NCBI GenBank assembly: GCA_029945375.1
Contig: CM057066.1
Location: 434,001-498,000 of the forward strand
Length of the DNA stretch: 64,000 nt
Reading direction: 5' to 3'
From: Agaricus subrufescens
Taxonomy: Eukaryota; Basidiomycota; Agaricomycetes; Agaricales; Agaricaceae
Shown here: in pieces, positions 23,158 through 34,700 of the stretch
How positions within the stretch are numbered: position 1 is the first letter of the stretch
Layout: each line of letters begins with the position of its first letter
Notes under the pieces: generated by a model
The model's database searches: none
What the model saw: only the letters and a program-made list of their open reading frames with translations
What the model was told of the DNA's origin: nothing
Translations under genes and position numbers: made by a program

Positions 23158-26100
23158 ATGCCAGTCTGCCCGACTTGCGATAATAGACCCTTCGCTACCA
23201 AGGAAGCTTTATTACAACATGTCCGAACGAGCAGCAACGCCCACCCTTTTTGCCTTGCTTGCGATCGGCGATTCGCAAGCGAGTTGGCCTATAATGCTGT
23301 ATGTTTTGATTTTCCTCTCGGCTTCAACGCCTGACCATGTTGCCCATAGCATATGGCGGCCAAGCACCCGCCGACCTTTGATTGCCTGAAGTGCGGCAAG
23401 CAGTATGCAAGTCAATTTGCATTGGAGGGACACTATAGAGGGCACACAGATCATCCTAATTGCCCTGTCTGTGGCAAGGGCTTCTATGATGTTGCCCAAT
23501 TATCGGCCGTAAGCGGACGAACCGACTAATCATCGCCATATTCTACCCTACTGATATCCTACTGCTTTAGCACATCCACGAAATGCATAACAATCTGTGG
23601 TGCAGCACCTGTAGCCTGCGCTTTGAGTCCACACTTGTAGCGGAAGAACATTATAGGACGTCGCCGGCTCATCCCAAATGTCGGTTTTGCGCCATGGGCT
23701 GTCGTGATGAGAGCGTCCTGCAAAAGGTGACTAGCTTGAATCCTACCCATGGTTATATCCTTATTTTCTATACAGCATATGCTCTCGCATGAGTCTACAG
23801 GAAGTACCCCACCTACCCTTTCACCCACTACTAATGGGTCGGCTAATGGATCGGGTGGTCCCGAAACGCCGACGTTGCGCTCCCCAACTCGTGTGTCAGT
23901 GACTCAATCGTATCAGCGGAGCCCTCCGGCCTCATCGCCTACTTCCTTTTTACCGCTCTCTTCAAGTCCATCGCAGCCCAAAGAATTCTCCTCTAGCCAG
24001 CCCGTCCATGGTCCCATCTCCCCTCCTCGTTCATCGTTTATCGGACTCGGCACCCCCCTGGCTAACACCGGTTCTGCAGCACCCTATGGCAGCACTGGTT
24101 TCTCGCCTCTTAGCCCCAAACCGAATATTTTCAACAAAGTAATCTACTGCTGGTCCATAAAGTACTCTCTAGCCTAATTGTTTTGTCCAGGAACTCCGAC
24201 GAGTGGCAAGCATCGATACGACCCCGCGAATCGGTTCCCCGGATATATCACAGATGATGAATCTGCAAACATCACCTCTGCTGAATGTCGAAGCTCCAGC
24301 CTTCAGTCCTATTGCTCTCCCCAAACCTGGGAGGAGGGCTGATGAAATTTGGTCTTCCCGTGAGGTTAGTGGATTTCTAAGTTTCTCGCATGACTAGACT
24401 CAATCTTTAACTCCATAGAATATCCAAATTTCACGTAATGCCCCGCCTGCGTCATTGGTGCCAACCTCGGCGGCTCCGCAACCTTGGAATGGAGCATCAA
24501 AAGTCGCATCAAATAGTAACTCGATTTCTAAACCGATGTCTACTCAACAAGTGGTAAGATTTTACTTACAGACAAAGTTACTTGGAGGAGGCTAATGAGT
24601 CGGATAGATACCCTTTGCGCACCCGTACCGCTATCAACCACTTGCCCCGCGACATCGCGCTTCGGTTGATCTGGTCGATAATCAAAATATAGTAAGTCCC
24701 GATATTGGATGGTGGACGGTTGTGTAGAATATTAATCGGATTTTCAAATGCAGACTCCAACTTTTGACGGTTCAAAGCATAGTTCTCCCACCATCTCTGA
24801 ACCAACTAGATCGACTTCTGTTACTCGTACAGAGTATCATTTCAATCCCAGGCTTTATCCTGGGAGTGCCCGGTACGCAGCCACACAGGTGGCATCTAAT
24901 CACCAGACGACTGTTCGAGCACCTGGGAGCTCTACCAATTCGTTGTCTACCCCAACAGCCCCAGCGGCGCCTTCGTCGCAGATGATAGCTCTTAGCAATA
25001 CAAGACCATCGTTTGACTTTAATTTCTATCAACCTCCGCCATCCCTTACTTCCTTACCTTTTCCATTTTCGCCGCCGCAAAGGAGGACCTCCGCTATACG
25101 GATAATGGCTCCTCCTTCGGAGAGTAAAGATGAAGAACAAATATCAGATCCTGATGACCCCTTCGTCAGCGCTGGCGCAGAAGGTAAACATCACGAAGGA
25201 AAGTTTGAGGGTAGTATTTCTACTGTCTCACCTGTGACTACGCCTCGACTTGGCACGGAAGCTTCAGTGCACAATTTCGGGGTGAAGCCCGAGATGGGGA
25301 TTCATCACGATACTCAAAGTTCGCCCTCTGAGTTCAGCACGGACTTTAGCACCGTTTCGTCTGCAAGTTCAGGTAGAGTTCGCACATCTTCACCGACCCC
25401 TGCTGGTGAGCGAAGGCGGCAAGCAAGCGTGAGTGAACATCTTTTTCGTTTGACAAGATGACAAAAACTAAAAAAATGGATAGCGATCAAGGTCTAGGGC
25501 CTCGCCAGCTCGATCTGACATATCTTCATTAAATATCCCGACCTATCAAGTGGTAGGAAGTAGGTAAGAGCGTCCTAATCTGATAATTAATAAGCGAATT
25601 AATCGAAACATTTCCCTAGCCCACAAGTCAGCCCCTTTTCACCAGACCTTACTTCGCCTGTGGGGCTGGCGCCATTACCCGCTATTTCTCCTCTAGGGCC
25701 ATCGCCTATTGACTTGGACACTAGTTTTGATATTCCCGAGGCTCAGCATCCATTGCCGGATTCTATCCCAACCTCGCCATTCACAATTGCGGGATCACTC
25801 GACTATCAAAGTCCACAAGCTTTCTGCTCCGATTCAGTGGAACGACCCAAAAGTCGAATTTCAGATGACCTCGGCGTATACCGTGACAGTGAAGACAAGG
25901 GTATTCTATTTTCTCCTGCGAACGGAACTTCCGTGAACAGTATTCATGAATCCTTGAGGCATTCGATTTCCCCCCCATCTTCTCCTCAAAGCTTTGTCAC
26001 CTCTCATCAAGAACCTGAAGAGGATGAAACTCAGGGGAAACTACCCCAGTTTGGGCATAGTAGGAGTTCTTCCAGGCCTCGTGACTCACCCAAAATGGTG

Positions 26101-26718
26101 ACAACAGACGTCCCCCATGAGGCTGCAGCAAGTATGTATATTTTGGTTTTCAGAACTGGCAAAAAAGGGAACTAAATTTGATCGCCGCTGCCTGCTCTTT
26201 TTTTATACTAGATTTGACCCCGAAGTCACCGTCACCTACACCGTCACCCACGCCTGTTACACCGAAAGCCGAAGAAGATATAATCCCTCTTCCCCCCCGC
26301 GAAACAGTCACCTCTGATAACCTAGATATTGATTTTAACAAGCAACGAACAATTGTTGCTCCGCCACTCGGCGTCACACCCAATTTTTCTATAACTTCCA
26401 CCACTGCGTCGGAAGGAGTTGGGAGTGCAGGATCTTCGTCGAGTTTACCATCTCTCCAATGCCGTGCATGTAGGAGAGAAACGCCTGATGATATCACGGC
26501 GACTATGTGTGGACATGTGTTCTGTAATCGGTAAGCATCTTTTTTTCCGATATCTATCCTCGGTTACCGCCATTGGTTTCATCTCTTTGGACTGACGCGA
26601 TTATTTGGTTTTGTATCGTAGGTGCATCGTTGATGCAGTTATAAAAACGTCGCGTTGTCCATTTTGTTCGACACCGACGCTGTTGTATTGTTTGTTCCGC
26701 CTGGATCTAAATACCTGA
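23158..26718 (+). CDS. long protein with six C2H2-like fingers and C-terminal RING finger
   Basis: Putative RING-type E3 ubiquitin ligase with nucleic-acid- or protein-binding fingers. The ATG at 23158 opens MPVCPTCDNRPFATKEALLQ. Finger starts follow as CLACDRRF, CLKCGKQYASQFALEGHYRG, CPVCGKGFYDVAQLSAH, CSTCSLRFESTLVAEEHY and CRFCAMGCRDESVLQKHMLS, each pairing two Cys with two His. Several fingers are split by introns. Some 700 residues rich in Ser, Pro and Thr follow, probably disordered, with blocks such as SPTPSPTPVTPKAEED. The C-terminus is a C3HC4 RING: CRACRRETPDD, then MCGHVFCNRCIVDAV (split by an intron after CNR) and SRCPFCSTPTLL. It ends LDLNT at the TGA 26716-26718. It is tail-to-tail with FTR1. 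Substrates and localisation are unknown. Confidence 0.85.
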
Positions 26719-27093
26719 GAAGAGATCATTAATTGGACTAGTATCCTCTGAGACAGGTTTTTGAATTTGTCATAATATGGGATAGCATGGACGGTAGAGT
26801 CGTGCTTCTCATTGTAGCTGTATTTTTTCAGAACAATGTAATACGGGCCCAGTCGAGAGACACATTGAAGGTGGGAACAGAAGCAGGTCTGGTTAAGTCG
26901 ATTTTAGATGAGATTTATGAGGGGTCAAAAATCAACCGTGTTAAGTACATACAGAAACGGTGTCAAATGTGACACTAAAAAAAAGAGAGAAAGTCGAACA
27001 TAGCGGCTTGAAATACAAGAAACGTTAAACGACATCAGCAAATGATAGGCAAGCTAAAAGTATGGTGTAAATTTTCTGGACTTCGTGCTAAGT
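26719..27093. other. spacer between convergent C2H2/RING gene and FTR1
   Basis: 375 bp of AT-rich sequence between two stop codons, presumably 3' UTRs. A 61-codon frame from an ATG at 26787 was judged to be chance. Confidence 0.5.
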
Positions 27094-28785
27094 CTACCTC
27101 GGCAGTTCGCTGATTCCCAACGCTGGTACCTCCTGCTTATCCTTTTCCATAATATCACGGTCGTGGGCAACATCTCTTTTTTCCTTACGCTCCCTCCGAA
27201 CCCTCGAAGTAGAGGATTCATACTTAAAGAGCTTCGTACGACCCTACAAGGTATTTGTTCAACAGTGCATCGGTTGCCGAGTGAAATTACTAACCTCCTT
27301 GAATTTCATATAGATAAGAGCGACTATGACGGCAATCCAATAAAACACATATGAAAGTATAGTTCCAACTTAAGAAGATGAGAATCAGTTCAGATGATGA
27401 CGGCTGAAGGTACGGGGATGATTATACATACGCGAACCGTTGTTAGACCAGCCGAAGATGGCATTGAAGATTGTCCATGAGGTATCTTTATCTCCGATTC
27501 CACAGCAATCAAGGTGCCAGACGTTTCCTTGGACACGGTAAGAACCAGGGCCAGTTCCGCCAGCATCGTCGACGTCCGTGCCCAAAAGTCTGTTAAAGGA
27601 GTTCTCTTCAAATTCTCCGACGGCTTTACTGAAAAGACCTGCCCCAATTAGCAGGAGCAAGTTCGTTATTACAACCAGAAAGACAGTCAATGCTAGGAAC
27701 AGACAGTTAAGTCATAATGTTGCGGCATATAGAGATTTGAGTTTACCTGTCCTGCTGGCGAACTGGTAAATGAGGTATCCACCAACGAGTCCACATATAA
27801 TACCAACAATGGCAGCAAGGGGTATTGAAGTGGCAGATTCCCCGAGCGATACACCACCTACGAAGACGACGGCTTCTATACCTAGACGTACAAACAACTT
27901 TGAGTTTCGGAACACTAGCCCTATGTAACCGTGACGGCTTACCTTCGCGTAACAGTGTTACTAAAGGAAGAACAAAAAGCATCCATTTACCAGTCTTCGC
28001 TGACCTGTCCGTCTCTGGAGGAAACTAAATTAGCGCGTAGATTCTCTCTGGCTATCTACCAGTGTCTCACGGGATCCATCAAAAGCCTTCTCAAGCTTGA
28101 CTCTCCATTTCACTTTTGCTGTAAACATCGAAATCATTAGTGTCAGTCAAAAATGTAAGTCACTGTGTCGTTCTGACCTCTGTCTACCTTCAACATCGTG
28201 ACCCCCATGATAAATATCATGAGCGAAGCGATTAGGTTGAAGATGCCTATGATGATAAAATTTTAGGGACGAGATAACTTCAAGTTGACAAAGCGCTTAC
28301 CTTCCCAGAGGGCTTCTGTTTTTTGCCAGAGATCATTTGCTTGCGTAAACCAGACAGCGATGAACCTAGTGTACAGTCAGAAAAACTGTGCCGGCCTAGT
28401 CAGCCTAAACTTACGCAGCACCGATGGCGAGGGCAATGAATAGACCTAAAGCAGCGCCAAGAAATATCTGATGAACTCGTGAGTGATACGGCCAGTATGT
28501 TGGAGCAGAAAAATGGTTTACCTGAATGCGCATTTTTCTTAGAAGCCTTCGTCGTTGTATCGAGTCATCTTCGACAAGAGTAGTAGGCAAGCGGGTTTCA
28601 GTGGCATCTTTACTATCAGCGTCTGAGTTTCTCGTGGCTTCGCTGGGTGGAGTACCAGGGGGAGACGGGCTACTCGTCACAAGTTGTTCGATGAGACTCA
28701 GTAGAACAGAGACAATGATAGCAGCCTCTAGCGTCTCACGAAAGACGATAATGAAGATAGGGACTGAGAAGACCTCTTTCGCCAT
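27094..28785 (-). CDS. FTR1: high-affinity iron permease Ftr1
   Basis: Plasma-membrane Fe(III) permease that works with the Fet3 ferroxidase encoded next door. The ATG at 28785 gives [20 protein letters not shown], whose RETLE corresponds to the first REGLE iron motif. A hydrophilic loop of about 60 residues follows, then [38 protein letters not shown], then [18 protein letters not shown], then [12 protein letters not shown]. Next is [14 protein letters not shown], completed across an intron to [17 protein letters not shown], the second iron motif. The last membrane parts are [20 protein letters not shown] and [18 protein letters not shown], then [21 protein letters not shown] charged cytoplasmic tail ends ISELPR at the TAG complementing 27094-27096. 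There are roughly seven predicted membrane helices. It is divergent from FET3 across a 584-bp shared promoter. Confidence 0.95.
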
Positions 28786-28929
28786 CTGAAATGGGCTTGG
28801 GTATGAAAAACGGGGGCATGTGGTCGGCTTAAAAGCTAGAGGATTTCGGTAGATCCTTCCTGCCCCAAGGTACAAAGTTGCTATTTTCAGCCAGAATTCT
28901 CATGGAATTCCGATGGCGAACCTGCCGTT

Positions 28930-28974
28930 ATCTGATAAATGTATTATCTGATGACAGCGGCCCTAATCTGATAA
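28930..28974 (+). promoter_or_regulatory. cluster of iron-responsive GATA boxes (ATCTGATAA)
   Basis: ATCTGATAA occurs exactly at 28930-28938 and 28966-28974, with a one-base variant ATCTGATGA at 28946-28954. ATCWGATAA is the known binding consensus of fungal iron-sensing GATA repressors (Urbs1, SreA, Sre1, Sfu1). The boxes lie about 145-190 bp upstream of the FTR1 start and 395-440 bp upstream of FET3. Confidence 0.75.
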
Positions 28975-29004
28975 GATCCATGCGTGGTGCTCGGATATCC
29001 TCGG

Positions 29005-29026
29005 ACGACCTTCGCACGACCTTCGC
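29005..29026 (+). repeat. 11-bp perfect tandem repeat in the FTR1/FET3 promoter
   Basis: ACGACCTTCGC occurs twice without a gap, at 29005-29015 and 29016-29026. It may be a duplicated regulator site or simple slippage. Confidence 0.6.
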
Positions 29027-29247
29027 ATGATTATCTTGGCCATCTATTCGCTATCAGTCACTTTTTATGCGCGATTCGGAACGAGAAAAGGCTCCTAAGT
29101 TAGATCGCACAGTTATTGTACCCAAAAAACCTGCTTGATGTCTGAATCTTTTATACGGCTAGGGGTCCAGGCATGGGCCGATTCGGATTTCGGCCTTCAC
29201 ACGTTTCAATTTCTTTACTCCGGTCTTATCATGGGGCCTGTCAGCCC

Positions 29248-29256
29248 TTATCAGAT
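29248..29256 (-). promoter_or_regulatory. iron-responsive GATA box proximal to FET3
   Basis: TTATCAGAT on the plus strand, the exact reverse complement of ATCTGATAA, 114 bp upstream of the FET3 start codon. Its presence on the FET3 side supports shared iron control. Confidence 0.7.
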
Positions 29257-29319
29257 AATCGCCCCAATAATCTATTTTTACGTGCCGTTCCCCCGAACCA
29301 AGACTCTGTCGGTCCTTCA

Positions 29320-29324
29320 TATAA
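29320..29324 (+). promoter_or_regulatory. possible TATA box of FET3
   Basis: TATAA followed by GAACAC, 46 bp upstream of the FET3 ATG. The distance is plausible for a core promoter, but the motif is short. Confidence 0.35.
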
Positions 29325-29369
29325 GAACACACGCTAATTCCTGCCAGTCTTATCTTCTTCAGGACGAAA

Positions 29370-31771
29370 ATGACTTCGGCTTTATTGTACCCCTCTTTTT
29401 TTCTCCTTTCCCTGCTCACTTTGGCACCTTCGGTGCTTGCAGGGGTGCAGGAGGTATGGTGGGATATAACATACGTCGAGAACGTGAATCCGGATGGCCT
29501 CTTTGAGCGCCGTGTCATTGGTGTCAATGGCACATGGCCGTAAGACACGTCCCTTACGCGTCACTCTGTTCTCGCTCATTGTTTTCTTAGGCCACCTCCA
29601 CTCGACGTATCCACTAACGACACTCTCGTTATCCATACCCACAACTCGCTAGACAAGCCAACGAGCTTGCACAGCCACGGGATGTTCTTTAATTCGACTC
29701 CGTGGATGGATGGCGCCGTTGGTGTGACCGAATGGTTTGTTTTTCTTCATACTATCACATCAAGTTCCAAAATTCATCCCCGTTTTCAGCGGTATTCCTC
29801 CGGGAGGTGATTTTACATATAGGATAGCTGTTGACTCGTCCGGACAATGGGGCACATATTGGACGCATGCGCATATCTTGGTCGGTTCAATCCATACTTC
29901 TCATTCCAATTCTCAAATTCTAATCAAAATTCGTGACAGGGTGAATACATGGACGGACTTCGGACTCCGCTACTCCTCCATCCACAAAAAGAAGTGCACT
30001 CCTACGACGAGGAGTTCACTGTCATTCTTGGCGACTGGTACCATGACGAGCATGAAGTTCTCTTGGAGCACTTCCTCAGCATCGCCAATCCAGGCGGGGC
30101 CGAACCCGTCCCAGGTAGGCTTTGTATGATATTTATAATTGTTCACCGTTGAAGGTAAAATAATAGACTCGGCCGTGATGTACTTTGCCCAGACTACGAA
30201 ATACCTTGGACCTATCTCTGGTACTTCTTCTTCTGCCGTAGGTTTCAATGAAAACGCAACTTTGCCGTTTGAACCCGGTAAAACATATCGTCTACGAATT
30301 CTTAATTCTGCTGGCTTTGCCGGTTTCTTTTTCTGGATCGACGGCCATGACATGCGTATTATCGAAGTTGATGGCGTATGTTTCATCTCTCCTCATCGCA
30401 TGGCCAGTCAAGCTTAGCATTATCTCACCTAGGTTGACGTCGAGGAATCTCCTATTGACCTCCTCAATATTGCAGTGGCGCAGCGCTACTCAGTGCTCGT
30501 GACTGCCAGGGACGATACTTCAAGCAACTGGGCTATCCATGCGAACATGGATATTGACATGTTCGATACACTTCCCGAAGCTTTAAATCCAAGTAAGCCA
30601 TTTCGTCGCCCCCTCGTCTGTGAGATCTTAATCTTATATGATGATCCTCAGATGTCACGTCCTCGATCACGTATAGCTCATCGTCATCACTTACCGATTT
30701 GGGTTTCGTGGACGAATATCATGATGTTGACGACATTTCTCTTGCACCAGTTGTGAAGATCGCCCAGGTCCCAGCAACAAAGACTATCGAACTTGAGGTA
30801 ATCTTCGACACCATGGATGACGGTACCAACAGAGGCACATTTAACTCTGTGGTCTACAATGCTCCTCAAACGCCAGCTCTCTTTTCCCAGTTGACTCTGG
30901 GAGAAAACTCGACGGTAGAGGCAGCATATGGTCCCCAAAGTTTTGTTGTTAACCACCTCGATGTGGTTGACATTGTTCTCAAAAATTCAGATGCCGGAAA
31001 ACATCCCTTGTAAGCTATTCTCCCAGCAAAACTTTCTCATAGCTGACACGTGTTTGCGTTCCAATTCAGCCATATACACGGGCATTCAGTAATGCTTGTG
31101 GGCCGATCCGAAGACTACACATCGGACGACCCCTCATTGAATCCGCCTCTAGTCGAAGGGCAAGCGAACCCCATGCGCCGAGACACATTCCTGGTCCCCT
31201 CAATGGGTTCAGTTACATTAAGATTCGTGGCAGATAACCCCGGGGTATGGTTTTTCCACTGTGAGTTCCCGTTTATCACCGGTTGAAGAGTAGAGAATAA
31301 TTCAATGTTATTCAAGGTCACATCGAATGGCACTTGGAAGCAGGCCTAGCCATGCAATTGATCGAAGCACCAACGATCGCCGGAGGGCTCCAAAGCAACT
31401 TACCTCAGCAGGCCAAAGATAACTGTCAGGCTCTTGGAAAACCCATTTCTGGAAATGCGGTTGGACTGGCTTCCGCCACCGACCTCCATGGTCTGACTGT
31501 TGGGCCGTATCCCCAGAATTTGGGCTGGCATGCGAGGGGAATTGGCGCAATGTTCGGGTAAGTTTTTTTTTGCGAGTTAATGAGATTAATACTAACAAGA
31601 TGAATTTGAAGATGTGTATTTACAGCCGTGCTTGGTATGATCACCGTCGTGTGGTACACATATGGTGGCCATATATCGGAGGAAGATATTGAGGAAGAAA
31701 TTAGGGTGCGAATTAGTGAAAAGGCCAAGAGAGGCCGCTTCTTCGGTTTGCTTCGACGCCAAGAAGCATAA
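29370..31771 (+). CDS. FET3: multicopper ferroxidase Fet3
   Basis: Oxidises Fe(II) to Fe(III) at the plasma membrane and hands it to Ftr1. The ATG at 29370 opens a signal peptide (MTSALLYPSFFLLSLLTLAP, cleavage near SVLA). All four copper-ligand segments are visible: SLHSHGMFFNSTPWMDGAVG; GTYWTHAHIL; HPFHIHGH, rebuilt across an intron ending in ATTCAG; and HCHIEWHLEAGLA, split by an intron after HC. YDEEFTVILGDWYHDEHEVL and MDIDMFD sit where Fet3 proteins carry acidic iron-binding residues, which favours ferroxidase over laccase. The C-terminus has a membrane anchor (CVFTAVLGMITVVWYTYGG), then an acidic and basic cytosolic tail ending LLRRQEA at the TAA 31769-31771. About nine short introns interrupt it. 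It is divergently paired with FTR1. Confidence 0.97.
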
Positions 31772-34700
31772 GGGATGTCCGATCCGGAGTCGTATTTCGT
31801 TTCATATTTGCTATTCGTCTTTTTTGTTATGCCCAGGTCATGCCCCGGAATTTCCTGAGGTAAAGCTCCATATCTGATCATACGTCGGTATTGGATCGTG
31901 AAACCTTCGTGGAGAGATCCGTCCCTTAATCTAAAAATTTCAGACTCTCATGTCCGTATGTACATTAAAAGCTTGAAGAGGATTACTTCGATGCCTGGAA
32001 TAATTCGGAATTGTATGGCCAGTCCTTTTGTCTCTTATTTATTTTCTCTCTTCACTCTATAAAACATTCTGAGTTGGGGGCGCATTCGACGAAAATCAAT
32101 AGACTGACGTTCTCGACGGCCGAAAGCCACTAAGCCGGCAGGCCTGTCGAATGCAGGACTTGTTCAGTGTTCACGTTATGCTTCCCAAGACGTCGATCCG
32201 ATTAAAACCCGAGGGAAGCTACAGTCCTTTAAGGCCAATTGAAATCCATGCGGGCGTCGTAGTCTTCTGGCCCAGGTCATCCAGGCTACCATCTTTTAGT
32301 ACGATAGCTTTATTTTTGTTTTTATTGGAGCTGTAGAATCCATCGTAAACTTTACTTTGTCATCATTACGAGCAGGGTCTTTCTATGCTTATGGAGCACA
32401 TGTTATAATTACCTAGGTCCCAGTTCGAAAAGGGCCCTGCGCCCTACGAGCATTATTATTCGGATATGTGGGTATCAATTGGGGACGCCGTTCAAGTCGA
32501 GCTGAAGTCTATTGCGGGCTGAGGCCGCGGATCAGTCGCAGTTCTATTGTAGGCAAGAGACAACTGTCAAGATCTCTCGTGAAGCCCGGGAAACCCTATT
32601 CCGGAGCAACTCATGGTTCAATGACTGACCCTAAAGTTTATAAGGTTGACCGCCGGTTATTTCGTTCCGGTAGGTAGTGATTAGGCCCTATATGGTGACT
32701 CTGGAACAGGTGTGGTCAAGTTTTAATGCCAAAATTCTTACAGAGCGTCGTAGTAAGATGCTCTTACATTACCCTAGTATATAGCGTTTTATTGCACTCT
32801 TTGCCGATACGGGTGTTGAAACTGTGCCATTTCATCATTCCGGCGGCTTCCGCTGTCCCCCACACACCCACCATCGAGCTAAAGGCAATTGCTCAATATT
32901 TCTACCGGCAGATCGATCCAGATGGTCTGAAAACATATGTCCCTTCAAAGTCAATCTCGACACTTTGCCCAGATTTTGTACAGAATGAATCTACGGATCT
33001 GATACCGAATTGATGGCATTAGATAGGGACTGGTGACGAAACAAGCTCTGACATGTGGAAACACCCGACTGTCGGATTGAAAAGAATCTCCTCGACTTTC
33101 TGCCCGATCCCTTCCCCTAATTCAAATACTCTTAAAAACGCACTGTATCGGCACTATGCACAGCAAGGCAGTTCAGTCACACACGATTTGAATTGACATC
33201 TACATTTTCTAGATTTCCAATTGATGCTTCTCATCTGATATGTTTAAGACATTAGTACCGATGAGTATAGTTGTTGAGTTGGAAACCGCAAATTACTGTT
33301 TGAGCGGCGGATACCATACGAGAATTTTCTATGATCTTTGCCAAGCGACCCACTGGAGAGCTACGTGATTCCACAAGTACTCGCGGCACGGTTTACACAA
33401 CAAGGACACTCAGGAGGCAGCTGTCTCGGAGAGACCTGCCGAATCGGCGACTTCAGCTTTAATGGACACGTTTAACGTTTCCGGGATGTTTTTGATAAAT
33501 GACCATAACATAATGACCTACTCAGAACCCTCGACAGCTGAGTATACAATAAACCGACTTTTGTCCATAACTCAGCAGTCCTCCGCATCAGATCACAAAC
33601 TCTTGTCATTTTCACGTGATAAAACCTGATCAGATTACGAAAAGGCGGGGATCGAGAAAGCAATATGAAGTCCCGTGAGATATTCCGAATCTTTCAAATG
33701 TCACAGTTTGCTTAATATATCATCATAAGAAAACCGCTGCACTCGTGGGTTCGGGCGGGCGTGTTGCGGACTTCTCTGAAAGGCGCAGATCAAATCATGA
33801 TTCTTGTGCTCAAAATCCTCAGGTCCCAGGGTTTGATGCTGCCCGTCGATCTTCAAGGGTACAATGTTCAATTGTCGTCAAGGCTAGTACAAGCGATGTT
33901 GAATCGTTTTATGGCCTCCAAAAAATTGATCATACTGTACCCTAGAATAATTCATTGGACCTTAGAGCCGGTCTATGGGCCCCGTGAACACTGGGGAAGT
34001 ATGATCATGGACGGAGCAGTGTTGAGCTTGGCGTGTATGATACGCCATGCGCTCCGCCTGAGAAACTAAATTCGTATCCGTCTCACCTCGTCATTCACTG
34101 CTCGATTTTCATCAGCCAAAGCTCCTCGGAGAAGTACCACTTATCTTGTTCTTTTTCCCGAACCGCACTCGAAAGGTCTTAGATACTATCTTCCTTTGCT
34201 CCGGATGCTTTGAAGTGGTTCTAGACGTCTGTAGACCAGTCATGTCTTCTGTGGCACTTATTCAATCCGAAGCGGTTGCCACAACAAGGATTGTTGAGAT
34301 AATTTAGATGTTCAGAAGGCATGGCAACTAGAAATCATGAGATTGTGTATCACCAATAATCATCGGCCCCATTCGGGTGGGCTCTCGACCAAATGACCAT
34401 AAAAGTCTACTGCTCTTCTTGCAGCGGACGCTTAAATCCGTTGTATGATCTCAGTGACTGCTTTTGTACAAACTGGTCTCATTTTCTGGCTCACAGATGG
34501 TTAAGTGATTGTGTACGATCTTTGACATCAGTTGCCGCCCCCTTTCCTAGCGCCACAGATCGATAGCGCATGGACTTGTTTGTGGGGGTTATGTACCATC
34601 AAGCGTCTAGTGGCTGTTCAAGCATGCCGAAGATGAGTCGCCGACGTTCCTAAGGCGGGATGCGCTTACACCGGGACTGAGCAACTTGTGCGGACACCAT

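Larger units (their letters stand above)
28786..29369. promoter_or_regulatory. bidirectional FTR1/FET3 promoter
   Basis: The 584-bp spacer between the two divergent start codons. It holds three ATCTGATAA-type boxes close together, a fourth in opposite orientation, an 11-bp tandem repeat and a TATAA box before FET3; each is listed separately. This layout suggests that one iron-responsive regulator controls both genes. Confidence 0.7.

Noticed and set aside
26787..26972. 61-codon ATG frame between the C2H2/RING gene and FTR1
   Set aside because: It lies in the short convergent spacer, has no family signature and is probably chance sequence in a 3' UTR.
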